From contig NZ_BMNW01000001.1 of NCBI RefSeq assembly GCF_014646755.1, forward strand, positions 452,039-516,038: a stretch of DNA of 64,000 nt. The letters are read 5' to 3'. Origin of the DNA: Pseudomonas asuensis (lineage in GTDB: Bacteria > Pseudomonadota > Gammaproteobacteria > Pseudomonadales > Pseudomonadaceae). Within the stretch, counting starts at the first letter, position 1; every line of letters starts with the position of its first letter. Under the pieces are notes generated by a model. That model was not told where the DNA came from and ran no database searches. It saw only the letters and a program-made list of their open reading frames with translations. A program made the translations under genes and the position numbers. Shown in pieces: positions 25,975 to 36,100 of the stretch.

Positions 25975-27547
25975 TTTTCTTCACCATAATTTGCAGGACA
26001 ATCGCATCCTGAGGCTGTACCACTATTACCGGGTTATTGTTGGGCTGGTTTTCATCCTTCTGATTTCTACCAATCTGGATGACAACCTCCTGAAAGTAAC
26101 TGAAGGCAAAAATTTTGTTATCAGCAGCTGGATTTACTTAGCCAGTAATATCCTGGCGATTTTTCTACCGCCATTAAATAAGCAAAAGCAGATATTCACA
26201 CTAGCGCTGATCGATATCGGGCTGCTTACATACCTCATGTATAGCGCAGGCGGCACGCCGAGCGGTATTGGCAATCTGATCATCATTACTGTATCGATCG
26301 CCAATATTCTTCTTGTTGGTCGCATTGGAATTCTGCTGGCTGCCCTGGCTACTCTCGCGCTCATTTATGCAACTGCCTACAGAAGCCTTAGCCTTCCTAC
26401 GGAAGCCAACCAGTACGTTCAGGCGGGGGGGCTGGGCGCCCTATGCTTTGCAGCGGCATTTCTAGTACAGAGCCTAGTCAGCCGCCTCTCTAAAAGCCAG
26501 ACGTTGGCTGAAGAAAGGGCACATGTTGTAGCAGACCTGGAAAACCTGAATGCTCTGATCCTCGACCGTATGCGGACAGGCATTCTGGTTTTGGACGCAA
26601 GGCTAGCGCCTATTCTGGCCAACCCTGCTGCCCGAGAATTGCTCGGCCATCCGGAGTTAGACACAGGGAATTTAAATGACCAGTGCCCTGACTTGATGGA
26701 GCGACTAAACCAATGGGAAAGGAATCGGACGCTTCGCCCTGCGCCTATACAGGCCTTTAGCGAAGGCCCACTGATCCAGCCCAGCTTCGTGCCTATACAG
26801 CGAAGCGGCAAACAGCATACTTTGATTTTCCTGGAAAACATTTCTCGCATTGCTCAGCAAGCACAGCAGTTGAAGCTTGCATCACTAGGACGCCTTACAG
26901 CTGGCATCGCCCACGAAATCCGCAACCCGCTAGGAGCCATAAGCCATGCAGCGCAGCTCTTACAGGAATCGGAAGCGCTCGATCAGAATGATCTACGCCT
27001 GGCCCAGATCATTCAGGATCACTCGCGGCGTATGAACATCATCATCGAAAACGTGCTGCAACTCTCCAGACGCCGCCAGGCTGAGCCCCAACTTCTGGAC
27101 CTCAAGTATTGGGTACACCGTTTTGCCGGTGAGTTCAGAACAACCCTGCGAGAGCAACAGTTTGTCTATGTGCAAACTACATCAGGTACGATACAAACCC
27201 GAATGGATCCCAGCCAGCTGACTCAGGTCCTGACCAACCTTGTGCAAAATGGCTTGCGTCATAGCAGCAAGGTACATGGTAAAGGACAAGTATGGCTGGA
27301 TCTTTTTCGTGATCCCGATTCAGACCTTCCCATACTGGATGTCATCGATGATGGGCCAGGCGTACCTGAAGACCAGATCACTAATCTTTTTGAACCCTTC
27401 TTTACCACTGAGAGCAAAGGAACGGGGCTCGGCCTCTATATTTCTCGTGAGTTATGCGAGAGTAACCAGGCCCGCCTCGACTACCGCCAGCAGGAACAAG
27501 GCGGTTGCTTCCGCGTTACCTTTGCCCATCCGCGCAAGTTGAGCTGA
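25964..27547 (+). CDS. pilS: Type IV pilus sensor histidine kinase PilS
   Basis: Inner-membrane sensor kinase controlling pilA transcription with PilR. Six hydrophobic segments lie between residues ~20 and 175. A PAS-like linker domain (about 195-300, RTGILVLDARLAPILANPAA) precedes the HisKA box GIAHEIRNPLG with the phosphorylated His near residue 317, and the ATPase motifs NLVQNGLRHS, DDGPGVP and GTGLGLYIS. P. aeruginosa PilS senses PilA levels in the membrane. The start is GTG, 527 residues. pilR begins 2 nt after the stop. Confidence 0.96.
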   Translation: MSADFLHHNLQDNRILRLYHYYRVIVGLVFILLISTNLDDNLLKVTEGKNFVISSWIYLASNILAIFLPPLNKQKQIFTLALIDIGLLTYLMYSAGGTPSGIGNLIIITVSIANILLVGRIGILLAALATLALIYATAYRSLSLPTEANQYVQAGGLGALCFAAAFLVQSLVSRLSKSQTLAEERAHVVADLENLNALILDRMRTGILVLDARLAPILANPAARELLGHPELDTGNLNDQCPDLMERLNQWERNRTLRPAPIQAFSEGPLIQPSFVPIQRSGKQHTLIFLENISRIAQQAQQLKLASLGRLTAGIAHEIRNPLGAISHAAQLLQESEALDQNDLRLAQIIQDHSRRMNIIIENVLQLSRRRQAEPQLLDLKYWVHRFAGEFRTTLREQQFVYVQTTSGTIQTRMDPSQLTQVLTNLVQNGLRHSSKVHGKGQVWLDLFRDPDSDLPILDVIDDGPGVPEDQITNLFEPFFTTESKGTGLGLYISRELCESNQARLDYRQQEQGGCFRVTFAHPRKLS

Positions 27548-27549
27548 AC

Positions 27550-28890
27550 ATGAATCGACAGAAAGTCCTGATCGTTGATGACGAACCCGATATCCGAGAG
27601 CTTTTAGAGATCACATTGGGTCGCATGAAGCTCGACACCTTTAGCGCAAAGAATGTGAAAGATGCAAAGGATCTACTGGCCCGAGAATCTTTCGACCTTT
27701 GTTTGACCGACATGCGCCTGCCAGACGGCTCCGGCATGGAACTGGTCCAGCATATCCAACAGAGACATCCAAACGTTCCAGTCGCCATGATTACGGCATT
27801 CGGAAGTCTGGATACCGCTATCCAGGCACTTAAAGCCGGTGCGTTCGACTACCTCACCAAGCCTGTCGACCTTCCTCGGCTTCGCGAGCTTGTCAGCACC
27901 GCCTTACGCCTAAGCACATCAGCTCCCGCTCCTATCAAGGTGGCTGATCACAGGCTCTTAGGTGACTCGCCCCCTATGCGGACACTAAGAGCTCAAATTG
28001 GCAAGCTCGCTCGCAGCCAGGCCCCGGTCTATATCAGCGGTGAGTCGGGCAGCGGTAAGGAGCTGGTTGCCCGACTGATTCACGAGCAAGGCCCTCGTGC
28101 AGACAGTCCTTTCATTCCCGTCAACTGTGGCGCCATTCCTTCCGAACTGATGGAAAGTGAATTTTTTGGCCATAAAAAAGGTAGCTTTACAGGCGCCATT
28201 GAGGATAAGCAGGGCTTATTTCAGGCCGCACAAGGCGGTACATTATTTCTGGACGAAGTCGCCGATTTACCGCTAGCCATGCAGGTAAAACTTCTTCGAG
28301 CCATTCAGGAAAAGGCCGTGCGGCCGGTAGGGGGGCAGCAGGAAATAGCCCTGGATGTACGAATACTGAGTGCTACACATAAAGATTTGGCCGCTGAAGT
28401 GGCCTCTGATCGCTTCCGGCAGGACTTGTTCTATCGTCTCAACGTTATCGAGCTTCGCGTTCCCCCCTTACGGGAGCGGCGCGAAGATATCGCGGAACTG
28501 TGCGCGACCATCCTGAAGCGCCTCGCAAAGGAGTCACAACACGATCTTGCTCAGTTAACCGATGATGCTCTAGCCAAACTCAAGAGCTACCGCTTCCCAG
28601 GCAATGTTCGTGAACTGGAAAACATGCTTGAGCGAGCCTATACGCTTTGCGAGGACAACCTGATCAAACCCAGCGATCTTCGCCTTGCAGATACGCCCCA
28701 GTCATCCAGCACTGGCGAAACCAGCCTGGCCAATATCAGCAATCTTGAAGATTACCTGGAAGAAATCGAGCGAAAGCTGATTATGCAGGCGCTTGAAGAG
28801 ACTCGCTGGAACCGCACAGCGGCCGCTGAACGGCTCGGCCTCTCCTTCCGTTCGATGCGCTATCGCCTAAAGAAGCTGGGTATCGATTGA
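27550..28890 (+). CDS. pilR: Sigma-54-dependent response regulator PilR
   Basis: NtrC-type activator of pilA. The receiver domain starts KVLIVDDEPDIREL, with the phospho-accepting Asp in LTDMRLPDG near residue 54. The AAA+ domain has Walker A GESGSGKE and a GSFTGA loop (Ser for the usual Ala, as in other PilR) that contacts sigma-54. The C-terminal helix-turn-helix is Fis-like (NRTAAAERLGLSFRSMRYRL). ATG 27550 directly after the pilS stop gives 446 residues; the upstream in-frame extension overlaps pilS and is rejected. Target: the sigma-54 promoter at 11771-11787. Confidence 0.97.
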   Translation: MNRQKVLIVDDEPDIRELLEITLGRMKLDTFSAKNVKDAKDLLARESFDLCLTDMRLPDGSGMELVQHIQQRHPNVPVAMITAFGSLDTAIQALKAGAFDYLTKPVDLPRLRELVSTALRLSTSAPAPIKVADHRLLGDSPPMRTLRAQIGKLARSQAPVYISGESGSGKELVARLIHEQGPRADSPFIPVNCGAIPSELMESEFFGHKKGSFTGAIEDKQGLFQAAQGGTLFLDEVADLPLAMQVKLLRAIQEKAVRPVGGQQEIALDVRILSATHKDLAAEVASDRFRQDLFYRLNVIELRVPPLRERREDIAELCATILKRLAKESQHDLAQLTDDALAKLKSYRFPGNVRELENMLERAYTLCEDNLIKPSDLRLADTPQSSSTGETSLANISNLEDYLEEIERKLIMQALEETRWNRTAAAERLGLSFRSMRYRLKKLGID

Positions 28891-28891
28891 T

Positions 28892-30001
28892 CTATAGGTA
28901 ACCGATTTCCAGGCGTGAATCCGGCAAGTACGGCGCCGGATTAATAATAGGCACCTCCCCTGTCATTAAATCAGCAAGCAATCGACAGGAGGCAGGTGCT
29001 AACACCAAGCCGTTGCGATAATGCCCGCAGTTAAGCCATAAACCGGGTTTGGCCGATACGGGTCCAATATAAGGAATACCTTCGGGTGATCCTGGTCTGA
29101 GCCCTGCCCATTGAGCCACCACTTGACTATTTTCCAGCGCGGGCAATAGCTCAACAGCTGAACTCAAAAGGCTTTCATGGGCAGCCTTTGTAGGTTTTTT
29201 ATCAAATCCCACATGCTCCAATGTGCTGCCAACAAGAATATGACCATCTCGCCGAGGGATGGCATAACGCCCTTTCGCCAGCACCATGCTGGAAAGAAAG
29301 TCGTCGGCACACTTGAAAAGCATCATCTGCCCTTTTACCGGCTCAACAGGCAAATGGATTCCGACGCTGGCTAACAGCGAGCCGCTCCATGCCCCAGCTG
29401 AGACCACAACGCGCTCAGCCTGGATAGCAATGCCATCAACGTAAACGCCGGTGATGGCGTCTCCTTCCTGAAGAAACGCCTGTACCTCACTTCCAGTTTT
29501 TAAGGTTACGTTAGGCATAGCAGCCAAAGCTGCCTGAAGGGACTTAACCAAACGCGGATTTCTTACGTTGGCTACATCCGGCATGTAGATAGCTTTTTTG
29601 AACTCTGCCCCCAATACCGGAATATGTGAGTAGACCTCACCTATAGGCACTGAGGCCAGAGGGCGCTGCCTGCTTTCAGCCCAAGAAAGAGCTTCCGCTT
29701 CATCCTCAAGGTCCAGCCAATACAACCCTGTTACATGGACTTCAGGATCAAGGCCGGTTTTCTCTAAAAGCTGGCTACCAAGCATGGGATAGAAGTCTTG
29801 CGACCAGTGTGCCAAGGCAGTAACAGCAGGACTATAACGCCACGGATAAAGCGGGGAAACGATACCGCCACCCGCCCAAGAGGCTTCCTGACCAAGCTCA
29901 GCTTTATCCAGAAGCAAAACCCTTTGTCCTGCCAATGCAAGCTGCAGAGTCGAAAGCAGACCAATAACGCCTCCGCCGATTATCGCCACGTCAAAAACCA
30001 C
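28892..30001 (-). CDS. thiO: Glycine oxidase ThiO (FAD-dependent amino acid oxidase)
   Basis: DAO-family flavoenzyme that oxidises glycine to the imine needed for the thiazole of thiamine, the usual role of this orthologue group. The N-terminal FAD motif VAIIGGGVIGLLSTLQLA and the downstream LDKAELGQEASWAGGG are typical, and the C-terminal GHYRNGLVLAPA completes the FAD site. GTG at 30001 has GAGGT 6 nt upstream and is preferred; a TTG at 30013 is an alternative. It converges with pilR (1-nt gap) and is divergent from fimT, the same arrangement as in P. aeruginosa. It plays no evident part in pili. Confidence 0.9.
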   Translation of the reverse strand: MVFDVAIIGGGVIGLLSTLQLALAGQRVLLLDKAELGQEASWAGGGIVSPLYPWRYSPAVTALAHWSQDFYPMLGSQLLEKTGLDPEVHVTGLYWLDLEDEAEALSWAESRQRPLASVPIGEVYSHIPVLGAEFKKAIYMPDVANVRNPRLVKSLQAALAAMPNVTLKTGSEVQAFLQEGDAITGVYVDGIAIQAERVVVSAGAWSGSLLASVGIHLPVEPVKGQMMLFKCADDFLSSMVLAKGRYAIPRRDGHILVGSTLEHVGFDKKPTKAAHESLLSSAVELLPALENSQVVAQWAGLRPGSPEGIPYIGPVSAKPGLWLNCGHYRNGLVLAPASCRLLADLMTGEVPIINPAPYLPDSRLEIGYL

Positions 30002-30105
30002 GTCACACCTCAATAACTACTTAATTGACAACAAAATCGCACGAAGGCAAAAAGCCACTACGCCAGGATGGCTAATTTTTAGATAACGATGCATGGATGC
30101 TGTTA

Positions 30106-30624
30106 ATGAAACTATACCAACAAGGCTTTAGCCTTATCGAACTACTCACAACTATCGTTGTTCTTAGCATCACCATTGGCATCGCCATACCTTCCTTTAG
30201 CGCGCTTACAGACCGAATAACACAGTACGAAGCGACTAACCGATTAGCTCAGACGCTTTACCGCGCCCGCTTTCAGGCTATAACGCAAAATCGAAGCACA
30301 ACGGTCTGTCACGAAAGCCAGGGCAGTTGCAGTGGCTCTTTCATATGGCAAGGAGCGATGCTAGTTTTTCAGACTGCAAACCAAGGCGAGCAGACTGATG
30401 AGATACTCAGTATTGTATCAAGCGAAAACATACCAACTGGCTACAGTTGGCACTGGTCCGGTTTTCGCGCACGCCCCTTCCTGACCTTCAAGCCTAACGG
30501 CGCTACTGATTATCAGAATGGCACCTTTACTCTCTGTCGAAATAACGAGGCCTTAAAACAGGTAGTGATTAATAAAGCAGGGAGAGTACGGATACAGCCT
30601 GCTCCAACCAGTAGCCGGTGCTAG
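30106..30624 (+). CDS. fimT: Minor pilin FimT (GspH/FimT family)
   Basis: Prepilin-like protein with leader MKLYQQG, cleaved before FSLIELLTTIVVLSITIG, and Glu at +5. The 172-residue length and GspH-type C-terminal beta domain with four cysteines are typical (TVCHESQGSC, FTLCR, SSRC end). First in the fimT-fimU-pilV-pilW-pilX-pilY1-pilE order. In P. aeruginosa fimT is dispensable for pili; in other bacteria FimT binds DNA during uptake. ATG 30097 is an alternative start, but 30106 gives a canonical leader. A 115-nt gap separates it from fimU. Confidence 0.88.
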   Translation: MKLYQQGFSLIELLTTIVVLSITIGIAIPSFSALTDRITQYEATNRLAQTLYRARFQAITQNRSTTVCHESQGSCSGSFIWQGAMLVFQTANQGEQTDEILSIVSSENIPTGYSWHWSGFRARPFLTFKPNGATDYQNGTFTLCRNNEALKQVVINKAGRVRIQPAPTSSRC

Positions 30625-30739
30625 TGAAAATGGATTGGCGACCACACAGATAAAACAATTGACCAGACGTCACCTGTGTTTTTGAGCAACCTGATCTGCA
30701 AAGGCATCATGCCGATTATTTCTCTGCAAGGAATCAAGG

Positions 30740-31219
30740 ATGCGTTCCGCACGCGGCTTTACGCTAATCGAGCTTATGGTGACTGTAGCAGTCCTTGCGA
30801 TTGTTCTTACTATTGCAGTGCCATCATTCAACAACTTAATTCAAAGCTCTCGCGCGAGAGCCTTGGTTAGCGAGCTCAATGGCGCGCTTCAGATAGCTCG
30901 ATCGGAGGCGTTAAAGCGGCGTAAAAATGTGATTGTCTGTCCTCGTAATGACACAGGTACTGATTGTGATAGTGGAGCAGACTGGTCCAGCGGCTGGTTG
31001 GTTCGTCAGGTAAGCGGCGACATAATTCGCATTTGGGAGAAGCAAACTAATGACAATATTAAAGGCCCTGGAGAGGGTATTATGTTTTTGCCTAACGGTG
31101 CTAGTACTGCTGAAAGCACTATAAGTGTAACGCCAGACAACTGTGACGCCGAAAGTACCTCTTCTCTTAAAGTCTCAAAGATGGGCTCAATAATCATATG
31201 CCCAAAGTCTAAAACATGA
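30740..31219 (+). CDS. fimU: Minor pilin FimU (GspH/FimT family)
   Basis: Minor pilin that joins the core PilVWX complex to the major pilin in P. aeruginosa. Leader MRSARG, then FTLIELMVTVAVLAIVLTIA. The globular part has FimT/GspH features (RARALVSELNGALQIARSEALKR) and paired cysteines (VIVCP, TDCDS, DNCDA, IIICP). 159 residues. AAGGA lies shortly upstream of the ATG. Its stop overlaps the pilV ATG by 4 nt, so translation is coupled. Confidence 0.92.
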   Translation: MRSARGFTLIELMVTVAVLAIVLTIAVPSFNNLIQSSRARALVSELNGALQIARSEALKRRKNVIVCPRNDTGTDCDSGADWSSGWLVRQVSGDIIRIWEKQTNDNIKGPGEGIMFLPNGASTAESTISVTPDNCDAESTSSLKVSKMGSIIICPKSKT

Positions 31220-31683
31220 TTACAGAAAAAAAACATCAAAGGGGCGCTACACTGATAGAAGTGCTAGTTACAGTCTTCATTCTTGCAGTAGGCCTTTTAG
31301 GCCTTGCTGGTTTGCAGTCAACCAGCATTAAAACTAATCAAGGCGCTTACTATCGGTCACAAGCAACACTTTTAGCTGCAGATATAGCAGATCGCATGCG
31401 AGCCAATCGTACAGCCGCCTTAGCGGGGAATTACAACATAGCATCTTTCCCTTCCTCCTCTATAGCTAACAGCACAGCCAGTACGGTCCGCGCTGAAAAG
31501 GACAAAGCCGAGTGGTTAAACTCTCTCGCAAACTTGCTACCTAATGGCACTGGAAAAATAGAATATAACAACAAGATATTTACAATTTCCATAAAGTGGA
31601 ATGATAGCCGTGCGCAGATTAGAAGCTCTTCTAATGAAAATACAGATCAAGAATTAATATTTACGTATCGGACCCAGCTATGA
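31216..31683 (+). CDS. pilV: Minor pilin PilV
   Basis: Type IV pilus modification/minor pilin protein. Leader MITEKKHQRG, cut before ATLIEVLVTVFILAVGLLGLAGLQ; the GLLGLAGLQ stretch is diagnostic for PilV. It has 155 residues and an Ala at mature position +1 rather than Phe. It overlaps fimU and pilW by 4 nt each (ATGA), showing a tight operon. It is expected to join PilW and PilX in the complex that primes pilus assembly. Confidence 0.92.
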   Translation: MITEKKHQRGATLIEVLVTVFILAVGLLGLAGLQSTSIKTNQGAYYRSQATLLAADIADRMRANRTAALAGNYNIASFPSSSIANSTASTVRAEKDKAEWLNSLANLLPNGTGKIEYNNKIFTISIKWNDSRAQIRSSSNENTDQELIFTYRTQL

Positions 31684-32684
31684 AAATTTTGCATCCATCA
31701 AGACAACGCGGCTTGTCGCTAGTAGAGTTAATGGTTGCCATAGTGTTGGGCTTACTGCTTATTGGTGGCGTGCTACAAATATTCTTATCCAGCAACAAGA
31801 CTTACAAGACCAATCTAGCGCTCTCCGAAGTTCAAGAGGCCGGTAGGTTTGCGATGGAGTTCTTAACATTTGATATACGTAATGCGTCGTATAGAGGTGA
31901 GTGTGTTGGGAGCTTAAACGAGTTACCTGATACATCTCTTAAGAAGAAAATTAAGCTCAATGAAGACGATAGGTATCAGCTAGCGCCAGGGCTTAAAGGA
32001 TGGGATAGCACAAAAAAAGATAACGAATTACCTGATTGGTTTACCCAAAAAAGGCTACCTGGCACAGACATTATATTACTTAAACATGCAGCTAGACCAA
32101 CAGAGATCAAAATAACACATCCTCCTACACCCGAAATAAAAACAATTAAAACATCTGCAGCAACAAACATTCTCACTGGGGAACTTCTATTAATATCCGA
32201 GCCAGTTGGATGTGACATATTTCAAAACAACAGTGCACCTGCGACAGCATCCTTAAGCACATCGGAGTCATTTCGCTATAATTACAGTCTAAAATCTGAA
32301 GTACTTAAATATAATAGCTCCTTATATTACATCAGCAATAGCAATAATGGTATTCCGTCACTCTGGCGAATAGATTACAGCAACCCTGATGCATCATCAT
32401 TTGAACCTGAAGAATTAGTACAGGGCGTGCAGGACATGCAGATAAAATATGCCCTAGGTGATGACACTGGAAAAATTACTGAAGATTATGTAGATGCAAA
32501 AGATGATTTAGACTGGTCCAGAGTAGTTGCTGTAAGGGTTAATTTAGTTTCTATTAGTCATGAAAAAAATATTGTACCCCCCGGCCAAGAACCACAACTT
32601 AACAGCGCTTTTAAGGCCATTGAAGATGGCCGTATAGGCCAGGTTTTCTCTACTACTGTAGGAATACGGAATCGCCTACCATGA
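31680..32684 (+). CDS. pilW: Minor pilin PilW
   Basis: Large minor pilin of 334 residues. Leader MKILHPSRQRG, then LSLVELMVAIVLGLLLIGGVLQIF, followed by NKTYKTNLALSEVQEAGRFAMEFL and FDIRNASYRGEC, typical of PilW. The rest is a low-GC globular domain rich in Lys and Asn, with few recognisable motifs; the last ~80 residues (ELVQGVQDMQIKYA) match the family end. It overlaps both neighbours by 4 nt. Confidence 0.92.
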   Translation: MKILHPSRQRGLSLVELMVAIVLGLLLIGGVLQIFLSSNKTYKTNLALSEVQEAGRFAMEFLTFDIRNASYRGECVGSLNELPDTSLKKKIKLNEDDRYQLAPGLKGWDSTKKDNELPDWFTQKRLPGTDIILLKHAARPTEIKITHPPTPEIKTIKTSAATNILTGELLLISEPVGCDIFQNNSAPATASLSTSESFRYNYSLKSEVLKYNSSLYYISNSNNGIPSLWRIDYSNPDASSFEPEELVQGVQDMQIKYALGDDTGKITEDYVDAKDDLDWSRVVAVRVNLVSISHEKNIVPPGQEPQLNSAFKAIEDGRIGQVFSTTVGIRNRLP

Positions 32685-33154
32685 GAACAGAAAGTTTTCC
32701 TAATAGAGAAAAGGGTGCTGTTCTTCTTGTCGCTCTTATCGTGCTCCTGCTGATGACCATTATTGGCATAAGCAGTATGCGCGGCACATCGTTACAAGAA
32801 CGAATGGCAGGCAACATGCGCGATCAAAATCTGGCATTTCAAGGCGCCGAAACGGCCATGCGCCAGGCTGAAGCGTTCGTTCTGAGTAAAGAAGTCAACT
32901 TTTGGCAGAACACCTCTACAGAAAGAAGCTGGCAAAGCGTCGAGAATCTTGTCGGCGTAAGCAAGCCACGATTCCGAATCACACCCATCCCTGGTGTCAC
33001 TATTATAAAGCCTGGCGATAGCCTTGAAGCAGGCAAGGCAATTGAGGTTGCTCTAGTAAGAGTAGAAGCAGAAGGCTACGGCGCTGCGGTCGATACTAAC
33101 GAATCTACTGCAAGCTCAAACGTATTACTCCAATCAACTTTTATCAGGCGCTAA
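32681..33154 (+). CDS. pilX: Minor pilin PilX
   Basis: PilX-type minor pilin of 157 residues. Leader MRTESFPNREKG, then AVLLVALIVLLLMTIIGISSMRG; like other PilX it lacks the usual Glu+5. The block LQERMAGNMRDQNLAFQGAETAMRQAE is the family signature. It starts inside the pilW stop (4-nt overlap) and ends 2 nt before the first pilY1 ATG. Confidence 0.93.
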   Translation: MRTESFPNREKGAVLLVALIVLLLMTIIGISSMRGTSLQERMAGNMRDQNLAFQGAETAMRQAEAFVLSKEVNFWQNTSTERSWQSVENLVGVSKPRFRITPIPGVTIIKPGDSLEAGKAIEVALVRVEAEGYGAAVDTNESTASSNVLLQSTFIRR

Positions 33155-33156
33155 AG

Positions 33157-36100
33157 ATGCTAACGCATAAGGAAATTATCGCCATAATGACTCCCTTAAA
33201 AAATAGTTACTCAATCTTTAAAAGCCTTGCCTTAGTAACTTTTGCTTCCTTTACAGCACCAAGCGTTCATGCAGAGGTTTCCCAGACACCGTTGTTATTA
33301 GGCAGTGGAAACGTACCTGGAAGCTTGGCATTGGTACCTTCCGTGGAATGGCCTACTGTTTTGTCCGTTGCAAACCTAGGCAATTATAATTCAGCCAATG
33401 AGTACTCTGGTTACTTCGATTCTGATAAGTGCTATCTATATAACAAGACTAGCAATGATGGCTGGTTCTATCCAAATGGCTTAGCCACTAATCATAAATG
33501 TAATGGCAAGTGGAGCGGAAACTTCTTAAATTGGGCCGCAACGCCGACTATTGATCCTTTCCGCAGCGCGCTAACGGGAGGCTTAAGAGCTGTTGACCAA
33601 GAAAACCTTACTATTTTGCAAAAGGCGCGTCACAGTGGCCAAAATAGTACAGGCGATAGAATCACCTCAAGTCAAGGAATGATTCCATCCGCCGAGTTCT
33701 CGGGCGCCACCCCAGTCTCCTCTGGCTGGAATAACATGCATATCCGTCTAAGGGGCCTAAATACCGATATGGTATTTTCAAATTGGTCGGACAAGCTCGG
33801 AGATGACCCAACATCAAGGAGTGAATGGATCGATTATGACCCAAACAATAGTGCACAGTTTAACAATAGCAGGCTCATACCTTCGTATCGCGTCAATGAG
33901 AACGGAGGATCACAAGTTAAAAGTGTTTATCGCTTAAGAGTTCAGGTAAAAGTATGCGATCCAAGCTCTGCGGCAGGCGGTCTGGAAAGTAACTGTAAGC
34001 GTTATTCATCAACTAATTACAAACCAGAAGGCCTGCTTCAGCAATATGCGGATACGCTACGCTACAGCGTATTTGGCTACCTTAACGACTCCAGCGAAGG
34101 ACGCGATGGAGGCGTTTTACGGGCAAACCAAAAGAGCATAGGCCCGAAAGATACTGACGGATCAACGAACCCATATGCAGAATGGAATGCTACCACTGGT
34201 ATTTTGGTAAAAAACCCTAACCCTGCCGATGCAGCTAGTACAGGCAACGGTGTTGCTGATAGTGGCGTAATAAATTATTTAAATAAATTCGCTTCCATGC
34301 CTTATCAAACAAACCCTGTTGCCTATAAGACCATCAAGAGTTTGGATCCTGTTAGCGAACTCTATTACGCAGCTATAAGATATTTTAAAAACCAGGGTAA
34401 TGTTCCTGCATATAGCAACCTTACCGGCAGCACTCAAGCTGATCGCTATGCTCAAGCGGATGGCTTTCCCGTTATTACTAACTGGCAAGATCCAATTAAT
34501 TACTCTTGCCAGAAAAATGTCATCCTAGGCATTGGTGACACAAACACTCATAGAGATAAAAATCTCCCTGGCCCCACCAGCTCAGTAGATGAAGTTAGTC
34601 CTAAGCCGCCAGAAGTTGTAGCAGATACAACAGTTAACGTAGTTACTGCCACAGCAAAAGTTGGGAGCCTTGAAGGCGTTAATCTTAGAGAGACATCAAG
34701 TAGCTATACAGGCAGATCCAACTCGGCTTACATAGCAGGTTTAGCATATGACTCTCATACTGTTGACCTTAGGCCCAACATGAGTGGCAAGCAAACTCTT
34801 TCTACATATTGGGTAGACGTAAGAGAAAACCAGAGTTTGGCAGGGCGTGCATCGAACCAATACTGGCTTGCCGCTAAATATGGCGGTTTTAAAGTACCTT
34901 CTAACTTTTCTCCTTATTCAAATGAGACCACCAGCGCCACCATTACAGATGATCTTTGGTGGACAAATGGTGAAAAACTGTCCACTGGAGATAAGCGGCC
35001 TGACAACTTTTTCGTAGCAAGCGATGCAGCCAACATGACGGCTAGCTTAAAAACAGCTTTCTCTCAGATTGTTCAAGAAGTCAGAAGCACATCTACATCT
35101 CTTGCTACCAACTCAACTCAGCTTAATACAGAAAGCGCTGTTTTTCAGACTCTCTATAATAGCTCCAACTGGAGCGGAGACCTTCTCGCAAAAACTGTCA
35201 GCGGTTCTGGCTCAGTTGCGGCAACGCCAACCTGGAGCGCTGCATCCAAATTAGATGCGTTAACTAATCTCAGTACACGAAAAATATTCCTATCAAACAG
35301 ATTTACCAGCAGAGAGCAAGGGATCTACTCTACTTCCATCGGAGGTATAGACTTTTTCTGGAATAATAATCTGGACAATGACGCCAAAACCGCTCTTCAG
35401 ACACCTAGAGCGAATGGCGTTACGGTAGAAGGTGATACCGGCCAGAATCGCTTAAACTACTTACGTGGCGAGCGAAACCTAGAAAAAACCAAAACGACTC
35501 CTTCTAACCCATTCCGCTCAAGGGGCAGCCGATTGGGCGATATTATCAACTCAGATCCCCAATATGTTTCTAATCAAGATTATGGCTACAACTTGCTGAC
35601 TGCTTCAGTCTGGGGCGGTGCAGGCAGCAGCTATTTGAACTTTCGTCGTAGCACTGACTATGTCAATCGTAAGCCCATGGTGGTGGTAGGTACAAATGAT
35701 GGAATGCTGCACGGATTTGACGCGACCGTCTCGTCAACTGGAGGTAGTGAGCTTTTTGCCTATATACCTCGAAGCATAACAGGTGACTTATATAAGCTTA
35801 CCGACCCAAATTACTCCCACCAGTATTATGTAGATGGCTCGCCGACGAGCTCTGACGCATGGATAAACGGTAGCTGGAAAACTATTGTTGTAGGCACAAC
35901 CGGCGCTGGAGGCAAAAGCGTTTTCGCTTTAGACGCTACCAATCCGGACACTATGTCTGCCAGGAGTGTAATGTGGGAATTCACCGCACCTGACATGTCT
36001 TATCCAGTCCAGAAGCCCTCAGTAGTTGCATTAGCAAACGGAAAATTCGGCGTTATCGTTAGTAGTGGATTTACAAACTCATCCGTTACTAAAGGTCATG